Part shown: positions 22,984 through 35,300 of the stretch, in pieces
Layout of the letters: the number at the start of each line of letters is the position of its first letter
Position numbering within the stretch: the first letter of the stretch is position 1
NCBI RefSeq assembly: GCF_032884065.1
Contig: NC_088875.1
Coordinates: 46,803,235-46,867,234, forward strand
Direction: 5' to 3'
Source of the DNA: Artemia franciscana
Taxonomy: Eukaryota; Arthropoda; Branchiopoda; Anostraca; Artemiidae
Length of the DNA stretch: 64,000 nt
The notes under the pieces: model-generated
Told to the model about the DNA's origin: nothing
What the model saw: only the letters and a program-made list of their open reading frames with translations
The model's database searches: none
Position numbers and translations under genes: made by a program

Positions 22984-24100
22984 AAAATAAAACGTTATTG
23001 TGTAATTAAACAGTACAATGTTACCATTTGATATGCAGTACAACAAATACCAGTATATTTAATTTGCCAATATATGCTTATTAGCAAATTAAAACATTGG
23101 GAAAAAACGAGGATGAGTTCCTTTATGACCCCCCCCCCATTTTTTTTACTTGTATTATTTTTTTACAAAATTAAGAATATTTTTTAATTGGAAATGTAGT
23201 TCATATTATATTTGGAAGGAGAATTGAACAATAAAATCATATATTTCATATTATCCCTCTAATTTCTATGTTACATAATAATTTTGGTCTACCTACAACA
23301 ACAAAGTCTCTTTGTTTTTCTGTTGTTTTTTTTTTCAAATTTGTTTTAAGAGCCAGTTGTTGATGCAAAATGGGTAATAAAGAACCATGCAAAATAATGA
23401 ATTATTCTTGTCTTACTTTTGTTATTTAGATTCTGTGTGACACCAGAATTTTATCAAAAGTCTTGTTTTGTTTGGTGAAATTGGCCTTATGAACCAGCTT
23501 TTTTTAAAAATAAGTACAAAAAATAACAAAAGCCAATAAAATCATCAAATTTTTTTATATACCCTAGGGCTATATACAGGCATTATATGATCAGGGGGGA
23601 GGGGTACAATTGCAGATAGTTTTGAGTAAAGAATTGAGTGATAGATTTTTTGGCTATGTGGTTCCTATAGTATATTAAAACATTATCCACCTATTAGAGG
23701 AAGGAAGGTGGACAGCCGGGGTTTAATTGCAACAGCAGCAATTACCATTCCTAAAAAGAGAACAAAATTCTAGTATTCTTTTTTTGTTTGATGACTTCTG
23801 TGTTACACTGAAAATTTATCAAATACCTTGTATATTGAATTCTTTTGTTTATTTGGTTTACTATTTTAACAACAGACCATGTGGAAAAAAAGTGAGAAAT
23901 GTAAATAATTTATCAAAAACTAATTGAGTTATTGTTTTTTTTTTTTTTTTAGTTACTTTTTTTTATTAGTTGTCATTAAGAGTTCTGACTTTTCTAAGAT
24001 TATGAAAAAGCAGAACTGAAGCACATGAAACTCAAGTTTAGAACTTAGAATGTGTTTTTGTTCCAAGATGGTAAAGAAAGGGACAATGGTACCTGTAGTA
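22984..24100. other. No feature seen
   Basis: AT-rich sequence, either UBE2W intron or intergenic depending on where the missing first exon lies. Contains C-, A- and T-runs (23130, 23930). The plus-strand frame at 23727-23927 has no recognisable family. Confidence 0.4.
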
Positions 24101-24625
24101 ACTTTATAATAATTGTGTGGATCCTAGAAAACAAGTAAATTGTAAGTATGGAAACAAAAATCTGTTGTGTATATGGTCCCATTGTTAGTTCTCAGTTTCA
24201 TTTGAATAGAGCCCATCTTGCAAGAATTTACAAGGGTGTTGTCCTGCCAGATATTCTGTATTTAGTACCATTTTACCCTATATTTAGCGTATCTGACCAT
24301 CTTAGGATGAAATGTATTTTCTTCAAATTTGCTAAGTTTCTGTTGCAAGTTCCTCCGTGGACCCACAACTCTTGTTTGATGAAAAAATATAGCTTGTCTA
24401 AACTGTGTGCTAAGTTAGCTGAGCTGAATGTACACATGTGCAATAAGCAAAGCAGCCATGAATGGCAGAATGTTGTTTTTTTATGTGGAATTATTTTTGT
24501 TTGTATTTTAGAATGTAATTACAATATGTTGTTTCTTTCTTCTTGATTTCCTTTTTTTCAATGTACTCCATCACTTCATTATTTTGTATGATGGGTTATA
24601 AATCAATACATACATACAGTACATA
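24101..24625 (+). pseudogene. LINE 3' tail (RT C-terminal domain)
   Basis: The plus-strand frame 24148-24546 encodes GVVLPDILYLVPFYPIFSVS, then LRMKCIFFKFAKFLLQVPPW and TxN-L-KKY-L. This resembles the conserved domain after the RT in Jockey/CR1-type LINEs (R-x-F-F-K-F-x-K-x-LL-x-PPW-T-x-N). The sequence ends in a short TACATACATACAGTACATAC tail near 24605, typical of non-LTR 3' ends. It is 5'-truncated, with no RT catalytic motif. Confidence 0.6.
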
Positions 24626-24847
24626 CATTACTGGAAAAAGTTAATTAGTGATAATTTTTCTGCAAAGAGACAATTAACTTATTGGTATGAAGCATCAACT
24701 TTGCTATGAGCAGTTCTACTCTCAACCAACAACTATTAGAACATCACATAATTGAACAGTCCTAAAAAGTAAAAAATTCTCATAGATAGGGGATATCATG
24801 CTTAACACATCTTTATCAACTCTCTTATCTAGGAAGGGACTGATAAT

Positions 24848-25485
24848 GTCATAAGTTTTGATGATTCTAGTTTAGCTACTTTTCACTATCTTGGAAAGAG
24901 GTTAAGGTTAGGAAAATGAAACTTTCAGTAATGAATCCAGTGTCAAAAACATACTCTGGGATGGTATTGCAAAGCTACTATATTAACCCTCTTCTGATTT
25001 CTATGTCTTAGAAATTTGCCTGCTTTACTTGATCTAATAAAATTTTGACAAAACAGCATTTTACCTTAATTTTTAGTTATTAATTTCTTTTCCTCTGGTT
25101 TTAGTTCTGAAAATAAAATTTCTTCTATTTGGGTAGAGTTTTATACCATACCAATGGTTTTTTTTCTAAATTTAGGAAATGTATTTGTAGATTTTTTAAT
25201 CCTCATAAATTAGGATTAAGCAAGGTTGTGAGGCTGAAATCAATTTTCTTGTGCTTCATATAAGCAGAAGATTTATTTTGCAAGGTTTCACTTTCAATAA
25301 CACAAAGATTTTCAAGATCATCAAAGGTTGCTGCCCTCTATAGGGAGAAGGAGTGGAGATAGGTACTTCAAAATACCTTCTTAGGACTTACTTTAGTGTG
25401 CAGACCCATCCCTGAAAGTTTCTTTTTCATATCCTAACCTCTTTCAAAGACAGTGAAAAGTAGCTAAACTAGAACTTCAACTATG
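24848..25485. repeat. Foldback repeat, roughly 80-bp inverted arms
   Basis: Left arm TCTAGTTTAGCTACTTTTCA...GAAACTTTCAG (about 24866-24932). The right arm is its reverse complement (about 25405-25475, with CTGAAAGTTTC and TGAAAAGTAGCTAAACTAGA). About 470 bp lies between the arms, with no gene seen. Probably a MITE or foldback element. Confidence 0.75.
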
Positions 25486-26290
25486 TTTTTCCTAGATTCG
25501 TGGCTAGGCTAAAAGACCAAGCGATTCAACATTAGTGGTGCTGGCACAAGTGCTTTAACTAGGCTAGTTTATTTTCTAATAGAAGCAATAAAGAGTTTTG
25601 GTGATAAATATTATTTAAAGATAAATTTACTACTTGAATATATTACAACTTGGATTCAGATAAAAGCTACCTGTTTATTACCTTTGTGAAACTGGAGGGA
25701 TCTTAATTACAAGTTTGCCCACTAGCCTAGGCTATTGGTATTTTGGGGATGGATTGGAACATTTTGTTTTAGGTGTGAAACTGCAAGGATTTTGAAAATC
25801 TAATGGGAGGTATTGAATTTGAAAAGAACATTGCAAATGCATCAAGTGATGTATTCACTTTCTTCCAAGCTGAATTATATCAATGTGAAGTCTATAAATT
25901 TACTATTTGGGCATCATGAAAAATTAAAAAAAAATATGAAAAAAATGTAAGCCAAAACTAATTAAAACATTGTTAGGTAGCACCAATAGGCTATATAAAC
26001 ACATAAAAGATTTCCAATTTATATAGGACAAATTATTTTATTGAGCTCTGAAGAATAACAGCCAGACAATCAATTGCACTATGTGTCAATAGATAATTTT
26101 GAACATGGTTAAAAAATTGTAGATTCTTATTGAAGGCAAAAATAAACAATTTTATAGTAAACTTATTGAACACAAGGACAGTGCATATCAATGCCTTAGA
26201 AAATTCCATGCTGGAAATATTTTGAAATCTACGCCCATTTCGCGCTATCTATTTATTATTCAAAGTAGCTTTATATATATACATATATAT
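25486..26290. other. No feature seen
   Basis: AT-rich and unrecognised. A short TATATATACATATATATG run lies at 26270-26291, next to the cassette described below. Confidence 0.4.
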
Positions 26291-26291
26291 G

Positions 26292-26784
<493 letters not shown>

Positions 26785-26869
26785 CAAAATAATTATATAA
26801 TAAAATAATATTATTATAAAAAAATAATAAAATACAAAATAAATATATATATATATATATATATATAAG

Positions 26870-28131
26870 CTAAATTACACATTTCTCTCAGGCAACAAAA
26901 TTAACCCACAACTTGAAAATTTAGACTGGTGCGCTGCAAGATCGGAAATTTTTAATTGGTGGATTTAATAATAATTCTTTTTAGGATTTATATTTCATTT
27001 TCCTGCATTTTGATTTCGAGTAATAAAATGGCCAAACTCTAGTAGTCTAAATTTTTCTTTTAGTACGCCAATGCAGTTTCTATAATACCAAAATTTTTGG
27101 TATTTTTGGAAAGGATTCAATATGCCTTTTCACTGTATCAGTGTCTTCTGTATTTGTTTTATTACAGGAAATCTTAATTACATTTCATTGATGCCTGCCT
27201 GCACCAGTTATCTTACTATCCCTCTGAAAAAAGTATTTTCGTTGGTCAGAAATATTGTGAATTAACGGATAAATGTTTTTACAAGTTCTTCTTGTAAAGT
27301 CATTTCCTGTTAAATAGTATCTTCCGGAAACTATTCTTCGAGTTTCAATCTCTGTTATTCTGCTTCTTTCATACTTCACAGTTTTCAGGTAATATATTTT
27401 CTTCTGTTGCATATTGAGTTCAGTATATAACTGGACCTTTTTTTTTATCTTGAATGATGAACTCTGAATACTGTCCGTCTTTTACTTCCTTCTTTAAACC
27501 AAAATAGCGAGAAATCCCCTATATTTCAAAACCTCAGTTTACAAAAGTCAAGATTGAACGTCAATTACTAACCTCAAAGAGCGAGAACAACTGTGATCGT
27601 CAACAAATGCTACCCTTTTCTTGACGTATTCTTTTTATTATCCATGTTCATGTTCCAATATTTTTTTCTTCTTCTTTCCCCATGACTGTGATGGAGGCTA
27701 CACAGTTACGACAGAATATTTCAGGCTAATCCTCCGGTCAGTTATGACAATTTTCGCTTTCGCAAAAAGGGCATGCACTTACGATAAAGTTGATGTCAAC
27801 TGGGAGGTATTTTACAACAAAACAAATTGCAACGCTTTAAAGTTCTTTAAAAATAACGCTGATAGGGTCTCTAATTCAATTTGACCAGTGGTGTCAGTTA
27901 AGACACATTTGCTTTCACAAGGCGAGGTCTAATTTTCAACTACCTGTGATTGCCACCACCATTCTTATTAGATATATGGTAGCTGTTTTATCTGCTCGCA
28001 AATTGCAATGCTTTTTGTATATTCTTTATTTATAACACCTTTTCCACAAAGGATGTTTTTCAAAGAAAAGTAAAGAGCTACATTAAGCCAAAGATGAGCA
28101 GAAATAAAGTAAAAAAATGTTTCTAGTTTAA
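26870..28131. other. No gene seen; flank of LINE insertion
   Basis: AT-rich. Bases 27955-28020 (CCACCATTCTTATTAGATAT ... TTTTATCTGCTC) resemble 31960-32025, so a related repeat lies on both sides of the LINE. Bases 28055-28110 look like a degenerate scrap of the palindromic element. Frames at 27185-27412 and 27621-27884 have no recognised family. Confidence 0.45.
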
Positions 28132-28142
28132 AACTACGATAC
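28132..28142. repeat. Target-site duplication, LINE 3' side
   Basis: AACTACGATAC here is identical to 31576-31586, exactly at the two ends of the LINE. Confidence 0.8.
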
Positions 28143-31100
28143 TTACTTACTTGTACTTGTTTCAGGATACAAGCTCTTCAGCTCTCCCTGGCGCTATGAT
28201 CTGGCAGACGGTTGAGTGCCAAGCCGCTCGGTCGTGTGTGTGTGGTGCACATATTTCAAGCCACTGCTTGTCCCATCTTCGGCCGTGTCGTCGGAAACCA
28301 CCAATCGGCTCTAGGTCCGCCTTGAGTGTGTTAAGCCAGGTCCTGACTTGTCCACCTCGCTTCTTCTTCCAGTGTGCGAGGGGTTTGCAGTATAGCGCCT
28401 TTTTAGTGAGGGTGTCATCTGACCTCCGACAAACATGGCCAAACCAAGTTAGGCGGCGTTTTTTTTATTAGGGCTTCAATGTCATGCTTCTGGTGGCATC
28501 GTCTACGAATTTCGACGTTGCTAATTCTGTCTCGGAGGGAGACACCGAGGATTTGTCTCAGGCAGGAGTGGTCGAATACTTTGAGAGCATGAACATCCAC
28601 TGCTTTCAGGGGCCATGTCTCGCATCCGTAAAGGAGTACGGAGCGGACGGTTGCTTCAAAGATCTGGATTTTTGTTTTTAGTAGGACGTCTCTTTGTCTC
28701 CACAGGTTCTTCCTAAATTGAGCAAAGACTATCGATGCTGATGATATTCTGCTCTGGACTTCCGTACTGCAGCCGCCGGAAATGTCGATGAGGGATCCCA
28801 GGTACTTGAACTGGTCAACGACCTCTAAACGGGAGTTGTCGATAGAGATGCCCCTTGTGAGTACATCCTCAGAATTTGTCAGAATTTTGGTTTTATCCTT
28901 ACTGATCTTCAGCCCAACCAAATCTGCAGTAGCAGCAACATTACACAGCATGGCTTGCGCATGATCTATATCGTTTTCTAGCAAGGCAATGTCATCCGCG
29001 TAGTCAAGGTCTTTGATGGAGAAGTCAGGGCTTACTTCAACGCCTCTGGCAGATTGCATGGCGCGCTTTATGATCCAATCGATAACAAAGTTGAAGAGGA
29101 TGGGGGACAGGATGCAGCCCTGTCTCACCCCGAAATCGATGTCGAAGAGGGAGGACAGCTCTCCATCAGCTTGTATACAGGCACGAACGTGTTGGTAGTA
29201 TGCCTGAATAAGGCGTATCAGCTTATCAGGGACGCCGTCCTCTTGCATCGCAGCCCATATGCCATCTCTAACGATCGAGTCAAAGGCCGTTATAAAATCT
29301 ATGAAGACGGCTATAGTAATCTGATTGTGTTTCATGCGGTGTTCGAGAATTTGCCGGAGTGTAAAGAGCTGATCAATGCAGCCCATTCCTGGCCGAAAGC
29401 CCGCCTGGTTTGGGCGTGTGGTCGTGTTTCTGATTGAGCTGAAGCGGTTGAGTAAAATCATGGCAAATATTTTGGCAGCGATGCTTATGAGCGATATCCC
29501 CCGGTAATTCTTGCATTCAGCTTTATCCCCTTTTTTATACAGGGGGATGATAATTGAAACTTTCCAATCGTCTGGGAGAACCTCCTGTACCCAAATTTTC
29601 TTGAGCAGTTTTTCTAGGTTCTGTGCAAGAAGCCTGGGGCTTGCCTTGTAGATTTCTGCTGGTATGGCGTCAATTCCCGGCGCTTTATGATTCTTCAGCT
29701 TCTTTATTGCTGCCAGGATTTCCTCTTCGTCAGGGGGCTCTATTTTGACTCCTGCGTATTGGTTAATGAGCGTTGATGAAGGAGGTGGGGGAGGTTGGAT
29801 CACTTGAAGATTTGGAGCAGGTGATGAAGGGTCGACTTGGGGATTTAGGAGTTTCTGGAAATGGCGCTTCCAACGGTCAACGACTTCGTCACGACTCGTT
29901 AGGATGTTACCGTGTTCGTCTCTTACAGAGGCCGAGTTCTTCGACCTCTTCCCAGTGGACTCTTTAAGCAGCTGATACAGTTTCCTAGTATCAGACAGGC
30001 TAGCTGCTTTTTGCATCTCCACCGCCATATTCTCCCAGTACTTCCTTCTGTCTTTTCTGCCCGACTGGTGACATAGCTTGCGTAGCTGTTTGAATTCAGC
30101 TGAGTGGCGTGATGGTAACAGACTTTTCTTCGTTGCAAGTCGGATGGTCTCTTCGGACATCCACCGTCTTCGCTTTCGCTTCACTCTTCCAAGAGTTTCG
30201 AGAGCTACCTCCTGTAGTGTATTTCGGAACTTCTGCCAATCTTCGTTAACCGACGAGCCACTCGAGTTCCCGTCCTCAGGAGACTCATTTGAGTGTTCAT
30301 GCTCGAGGGCGGTGAAACGATTTGAAAGTTGAACACGGAATTGTTCTACTACTGTCGGGTCCTTAAGACGGGCAACGTCAAATCTTTTTGGGGGTTCCTT
30401 CCGTTTACGAGCCACTAGCCTGATCTTCACAGACATTTTGACCAAGGTATGATCCGACCCGCCCTTGAAACCTGTGTCAGGTCCTCTGTAGGCTCTGCAG
30501 TTCTGGATCGAGCTTCTCCAACGTGACGACACGAGTAGGTAGTCCAGCTGGGAAGATGTCCTTCCATCTCTGGATCTCCAGGTTATGACGTGTGAGGGCT
30601 TGTGTCTGAAAAGGGTGTTTGCTATTACGAGGTTGTTTGCTTGGGCGAATTGGACCAATCTGGTTCCTCGTTCGCATCTTTCGCCGTACCCGTGAATTCC
30701 AAGGCTCCTGTCGCCGTTTGCCTGTCTGCTGCCGACGTGTGCGTTGAGGTCGCCACCGATAATGAGGAGGTCACGTTTGGGGGTCTTTTTTACAGCTTCG
30801 TTGAGTTCGGCGTAAAACGTATCTATTGCTTGTTCAGAGCTGACCCTTGTGGGTGCGTAGACCGCAAACACTGTAACATTAAACAGTTTGCTTCGGAATC
30901 TAGCTTTTGCAAGGCGAGATGATACGGGCTCCCATTCTATTAGAGCTTTTTGTGCTTGGATGTTAAGGAGAAATCCAACCCCTGCACTGCCACTACCATC
31001 TTTGGGTCCTGAGTTATAAAAGAAGAAAGAGTTCTCTGAATCTGGTGTTGCTATCTCATGGTTTTCTAGTGTGTCATTTATTCTTGTCTCTGATACACAG

Positions 31101-31575
31101 AGGATGTCGAGGCCTAGGCGATGTATTTCACCAGCTATGAAAGTCTGGGTCGTCAAACATTTCATCGAACAGACGTTCCAGCACCCTATTGCAAGGGATT
31201 GTCTTCGTTTCAACAGGTGTCCAGCTCGCCAATTTTTCGAAGGAGACGCCGGTAGATCATCCAACGCATCGCTTGTCGGGAATGCCGTAGCTTGTTTTAA
31301 CACTCTTTGATCTGCTTTTTTCATAACGTTTCGTGGGAATATTATTGACCGACAGGTCCCCAGTCCGTCGGCGCCTCCACACTTTAGCCATTCTTTCGCT
31401 AGGCATGTAGCTACGGAATGTTGCCACCGCTTCACCACTTTGAGGTAGTGTGGTCGACTTCCCAAGGATACACTAGAGACGGAGATACAGCTTCGGCGAC
31501 CCAAACCGCACCATAGCCGTGCTAAGAGAGGGCCTCGGCTGTCATCTTGATTCCCATCTAGGTAACCCCAGGCAG
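28143..31575 (-). mobile_element. Near full-length RTE-like LINE
   Basis: A 3.4 kb non-LTR retrotransposon on the minus strand, with one long endonuclease-RT frame. Its 3' untranslated tail is only about 20 bp and ends in TAAG-type tetranucleotide repeats (RC of 28143-28153). It is bracketed by the 11-bp direct repeat AACTACGATAC. Length, single main frame and tiny microsatellite-like 3' end fit the RTE group (RTE/SR2-like); the clade is inference. Base composition is much less AT-rich than the surroundings, consistent with a recent insertion. Confidence 0.92.
28162..31324 (-). CDS. LINE endonuclease-reverse transcriptase (one frameshift)
   Basis: The first Met inside the element is at 31324; the open frame continues upstream through the flank to 31621 only by chance. 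Numbered from 31621, the AP-endonuclease occupies residues about 143-400 with SETR (177-180), GGDLNAHVG (289-297) and SDH (389-391). The RT spans about 640-900 with FIDFITAFDS (773-782), GVRQGCILSP (831-840) and YADD (874-877). A C-terminal YGCETW follows. At about 28460-28470 an A8 run shifts the frame and the main ORF stops at 28415. In the alternative frame the conserved end continues (LTWFGHVCRR, KKKRGGQVRTWLNTLKADLE) to a stop at 28162-28164. All catalytic residues are present. Confidence 0.92.
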
Positions 31576-31586
31576 AACTACGATAC
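31576..31586. repeat. Target-site duplication, LINE 5' side
   Basis: AACTACGATAC, identical to 28132-28142. It sits inside the upstream extension of the LINE frame, which shows that residues 1-15 of that frame are flank. Confidence 0.8.
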
Positions 31587-31734
31587 ATCACCATCAATAA
31601 ATAAATGGAACTCAAAACCAAAAGAAACTACAATAAATAACCAAGTCAAACTCAAAACAATCTTTATTTTGAGCTATGCCTTTTTATTTCTCGTAATATG
31701 CTTTACGAGCCGGTTTTTTTTTTACATACAACTA

Positions 31735-31828
31735 GCGCCCCTGTCGCCCAACCTTGTGGCAGTGTGGATATATGTCTGGGCCACATATCGTCAAGCAGAG
31801 CACTGATCCACTATACTACCACAGGTTT
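31735..31828 (-). other. tRNA-like sequence, possible SINE head
   Basis: The minus strand reads CCTGTGGTAGTATAGTGGAT, then CAGTGCTCTGCTTGA, and about 86 nt from its start reaches GCGACAGG. CCTGT and ACAGG could pair as an acceptor stem, and GTGGTAGTATAGTGG resembles a pol III A box. The B-box position (GGTTGGGCGAC) is a poor match to GGTTCGANTCC. Could be a tRNA-derived SINE or a chance match. Confidence 0.3.
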
Positions 31829-31829
31829 T

Positions 31830-32819
31830 ATTCGAACTATATATTACTCATTTATAATAGATTCTGACGTTATCAATGGTTCCTGCAAAAGATTCTGTGT
31901 AGATGCTTGAAGCCCTTGATGAACTAGACAACATTGGTTGGATCTACTTTTTAATAACCCACCATTGTTGTTAGATGTGGGGTGGCTATTTTATCTGCTC
32001 ACCAGTTGTAATACTTTTTATTAATTTTTATAATTCACATATTTGCACATCAGTGTAATTTATTTATTTTAAAATTAGTATAATTCCTTAAAATTTTTTA
32101 AATATTTTATTTCTACATATTATTAATTAATCTGGTGTCTATTGGTATTAATTGATAGGTGACAAATTTATAATTTTAGCAAACTAAACCTTGGGATATA
32201 GCACAGATTTGGTTCCTACATTGAGAGAAGATATCAATCGATTTGAAAAGGAAGTCTTTAACTTGTGAGGTGTTTAACTCTGAGGTTACTGATTGAAGCA
32301 GAAAGAGTAATTTCAAGATAAGAATAATAACTTAGTTTTACTGCTGATGACGAACATTGTATATGTGTTCGAAATATCCAGTTAAATAATTTTATATCTA
32401 TTCACTGTCAATAAAGGTATCATCCCTATTTTGAACTGTTTTACTTTCCCTTCATTAGAAAATACAAATTTGTTGGGATTAGACGGAAAGATAATTAACT
32501 TGCCGAATTTTGTAGAGGTCAACCCCGTCCTGGAAAAAAAAGAAGGTCAAAGTTAATTTTTTTTATTCGACTCCAGAAAATTTCTATTTGTAGCTTAACA
32601 AAAAAGCAAAATATTTAGATGGCTCAAAATTGTGTGTTACTAATTAATTAAAAAATGAATTTTCTGAAAAGTTATTATTTAAAAAAAAAGTAGAGCCACA
32701 TTAAAACCTTAAAACAGAAAATAAATCGTATGATAATGCTAATCGTAAAAGCAAAAAACAAACAGAAATCAATATGTAAGTAAAACCTAAAATGAATACA
32801 AATTAAAATGAATAACCAT
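31830..32819. other. No gene seen
   Basis: AT-rich; includes the 31960-32025 block shared with 27955-28020 and, near 32675-32735, a scrap resembling AGTAAGGAGC...TTAAAACTTAAAAC of the palindromic element. Confidence 0.4.
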
Positions 32820-33482
32820 ATCAAACAGTTCGTGGTTAAGAACGTCAGCAGTGAGCGACTCTGCCTAATGAGACTCTGCTCTGTCGAATTGAATCTAAAA
32901 ACAAAGGAGCATACATAAAATAATGGGCTTTTGATGGTCATCCCAAATATATAAAACTTATCAATTTTAAAGTTACCCATCAAGAGCTAAGACCCTGTGA
33001 AAAATTACCAGATTTTCGAAAAAGGGGAAAAAATCCTCAAAAGGACAAGTGATTTTGGTAATATTTACACGATCAAATTCAGCTTGTTAGCGGACAATCA
33101 TCGCAGAGGTTTTCAGCCTTTACTACAAGATGTGGAATTTTGATTTTTTTCGAGGAGGACGATAACGGACACGTTCTTATTTGTTTGTTTCTTTTTCCTA
33201 AGTGGGATAATGTCGAACTGACAGTCCTTGAAAATTAGGAGGAGGCTTGTTCGAACAGAAATAAAAAGCTCTCCTGCTCCTGGCAACTAAAGTTGCCAAA
33301 ACGATTGTGACACAGTAAGGTTGCGTTTTTGCCATTTGTTTTGCACAAAACTACAATTTTTCCCCAAAGAAGGCCGAGCTGCGGTCGACTGAAAATTACA
33401 AGATAGCCTACTGATATAAAACCATATAAAATTGCACATTCAACTTCTTGGTCTCTAGACAGCAATACTAGGGGGTGGTGCA
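32820..33482 (+). repeat. Palindromic composite element, diverged partial copy
   Basis: Starts ATCAAACAGTTCGTGGTTAA and keeps the order of the central block (AAAGTTACCCATCAAGAGCT, then TACAAGATGTGGAATTTTGA, GAGGAGGACGATAACGGACA). It is far more diverged than copies 1-5 and lacks the hairpin modules. Probably an older subfamily. Confidence 0.65.
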
Positions 33483-34244
33483 CTTATTCCTGAAACGTCA
33501 CGTGCTCCATTACAAAATAAACGGTTAATTTTAAAGCTTTTTTTCGATACCTTGTTTCACTATATGTTAGTTGGCATTGTGTGCAGTGGAGTATTATAGT
33601 GCATTAGTTATTATGGTGGAAGACAGGTGAGTCAATTTTTTAGATCGGGGGAGTGTGCCTGAAGCCTCATGGAGTGCATTTTTATGCCCAAGTTTCAAAG
33701 GTCTCGGAAAACTACATAGGGCAGCGTCAGAGGGTGGGAGGGGTTAAATTAATCTTTAACCTTCTTTCTCTTGGTCTAATCATAAAAACGGATACTGCAG
33801 GTGGGTAACTCCACTATTGTTGAAACATTAAAGATCATATTCATACGCCTGCTATGATTGAATGATTATTGAATGATGATTATTGCCAGAATTGGCTCAA
33901 AACTTTACTTTGAATTAATTTTATTCAGAAATAATTAAAAATTCAAAGAATTACTTGAAAAGATTACACAAAATAAACTCCTGAAATGTTAAAAAAGAGA
34001 TTATGTCAAACCAAGCCTTTTGCAGACACTTACGCTACCAGCGATTTTATGAGGGATTAAAATTTTATACTAGATGTGTCCAAGGACGTTAATGATCAGA
34101 GAATGAAGTTGGAATGAACAATTTGTCACAAAAAGCAGTGCAGGGCTACCACCGCACCCATAAACTCTCTAACGATGCTAGTCCTAACCACAAAGAGGCA
34201 AGAAATAGGTCCCTAAAAAGGGAATTGTCTATTCTTCTTTCGGG
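33483..34244. other. No feature seen
   Basis: AT-rich, no recognised repeat or coding homology. Confidence 0.4.
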
Positions 34245-35300
34245 GAGTCTTTTTTTTATTTACTGCTACTAATAGCAACTAACCTCAGCGCCAAGCCACC
34301 TAAGGTCAACACAGCTACGGAAACTTCTCTGTCCCAATCTATTCACAGACTCCCTCCTTACACCCTCCCAGGAAGTTCACATTTCCTTTAGATCTTTCTT
34401 TATGGCATCCTCCCACCCCAGACGAGGACCTGCTTTTCGTTTAGCCCTAGACGGTTGGTTGAATAGGACATTCTTCGGCAATCCCTCATCCTTCATCCGC
34501 AGAACATGCCTTAGCCATCTCAATCTTTCTTTCATTACAGCCCTAGAAAGCAAGATTGAACAACGTTTTTTTTACACAGCCTACTGTTTGAAATAAGGTC
34601 AGTCGGCCGGGTACCCAGAACAATCTGTAAGCAATTTCTCTGGAAAAAATCAAGTGAATTTTCATCCGCTTTTTGGAGCGCCCATGCTTCAGAGCCATAT
34701 TTGACACTGTCTTCACTATACCTTCCAATATTCTGATCTTAGTTTGCAGACTTGTTTTCCTATTCTTCCAAACTTTTTTTAACAATGAAAAAACACCCTG
34801 AGCCTTGGCTATTCTATTTTTAACATCTTCACTGCTCCCACCGTCTTTACTATTAATACTACTAAGGTAAGTGAAGCTACCCACCTGATCAATCTTTTCG
34901 TTACCTAACGTCACTTTTCCATTTTCACTTATTCCTAGCCTTAGTGACTTAGTCTTCTTAACATTAATTTTTGAACCTATTTTAGCACCCTGAACTCGCA
35001 AAACCTCTGAAAGTTCATTTATTTTGCTTACACTTTCATTTAGGATGCTTAAATCATCAGCATTAGCTAAGTCCAGGAACGTTTTTCCTCCCCATTTGAT
35101 TCCGTGGTCTCCCATATTCTTTCCTTTGCTCCTTAAGACAAAGTCCATGAAAATGATCCATATAAAGAGGGATAGAACACAACCCTACTCAACTCCCGAT
35201 TTAATACAAAACTAGTTGCTAACCTCATTTCCCAACTTGACGGCAGCAGTGTTATTCTCGTACATAGCATCAATCAATTTAATCTATTTGTCTTGTATAC
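34245..35300 (-). pseudogene. 5'-truncated LINE (RT C-terminal half)
   Basis: Minus-strand reading shows (frames broken) GCVLSLFIWIIFMDFVLRSK, KWGGKTFLDLANADDLSILN, KINVKKTKSLRLGISENGKV, QVGSFTYLSS, then KSRKK-type C-terminal text and DLRWLGAEVSC near 34300. The RT catalytic motif reads NADD instead of YADD, and an in-frame stop precedes it at about 35215. It belongs to the same family as 8645-9326. The 3' end has a short AATAAAAAAA tail near 34245. Inactive. Confidence 0.82.

Noticed and set aside
28151-31310. Several plus-strand frames of 60-127 codons across the LINE
   Set aside because: They are antisense shadows of the endonuclease-RT frame on the minus strand.
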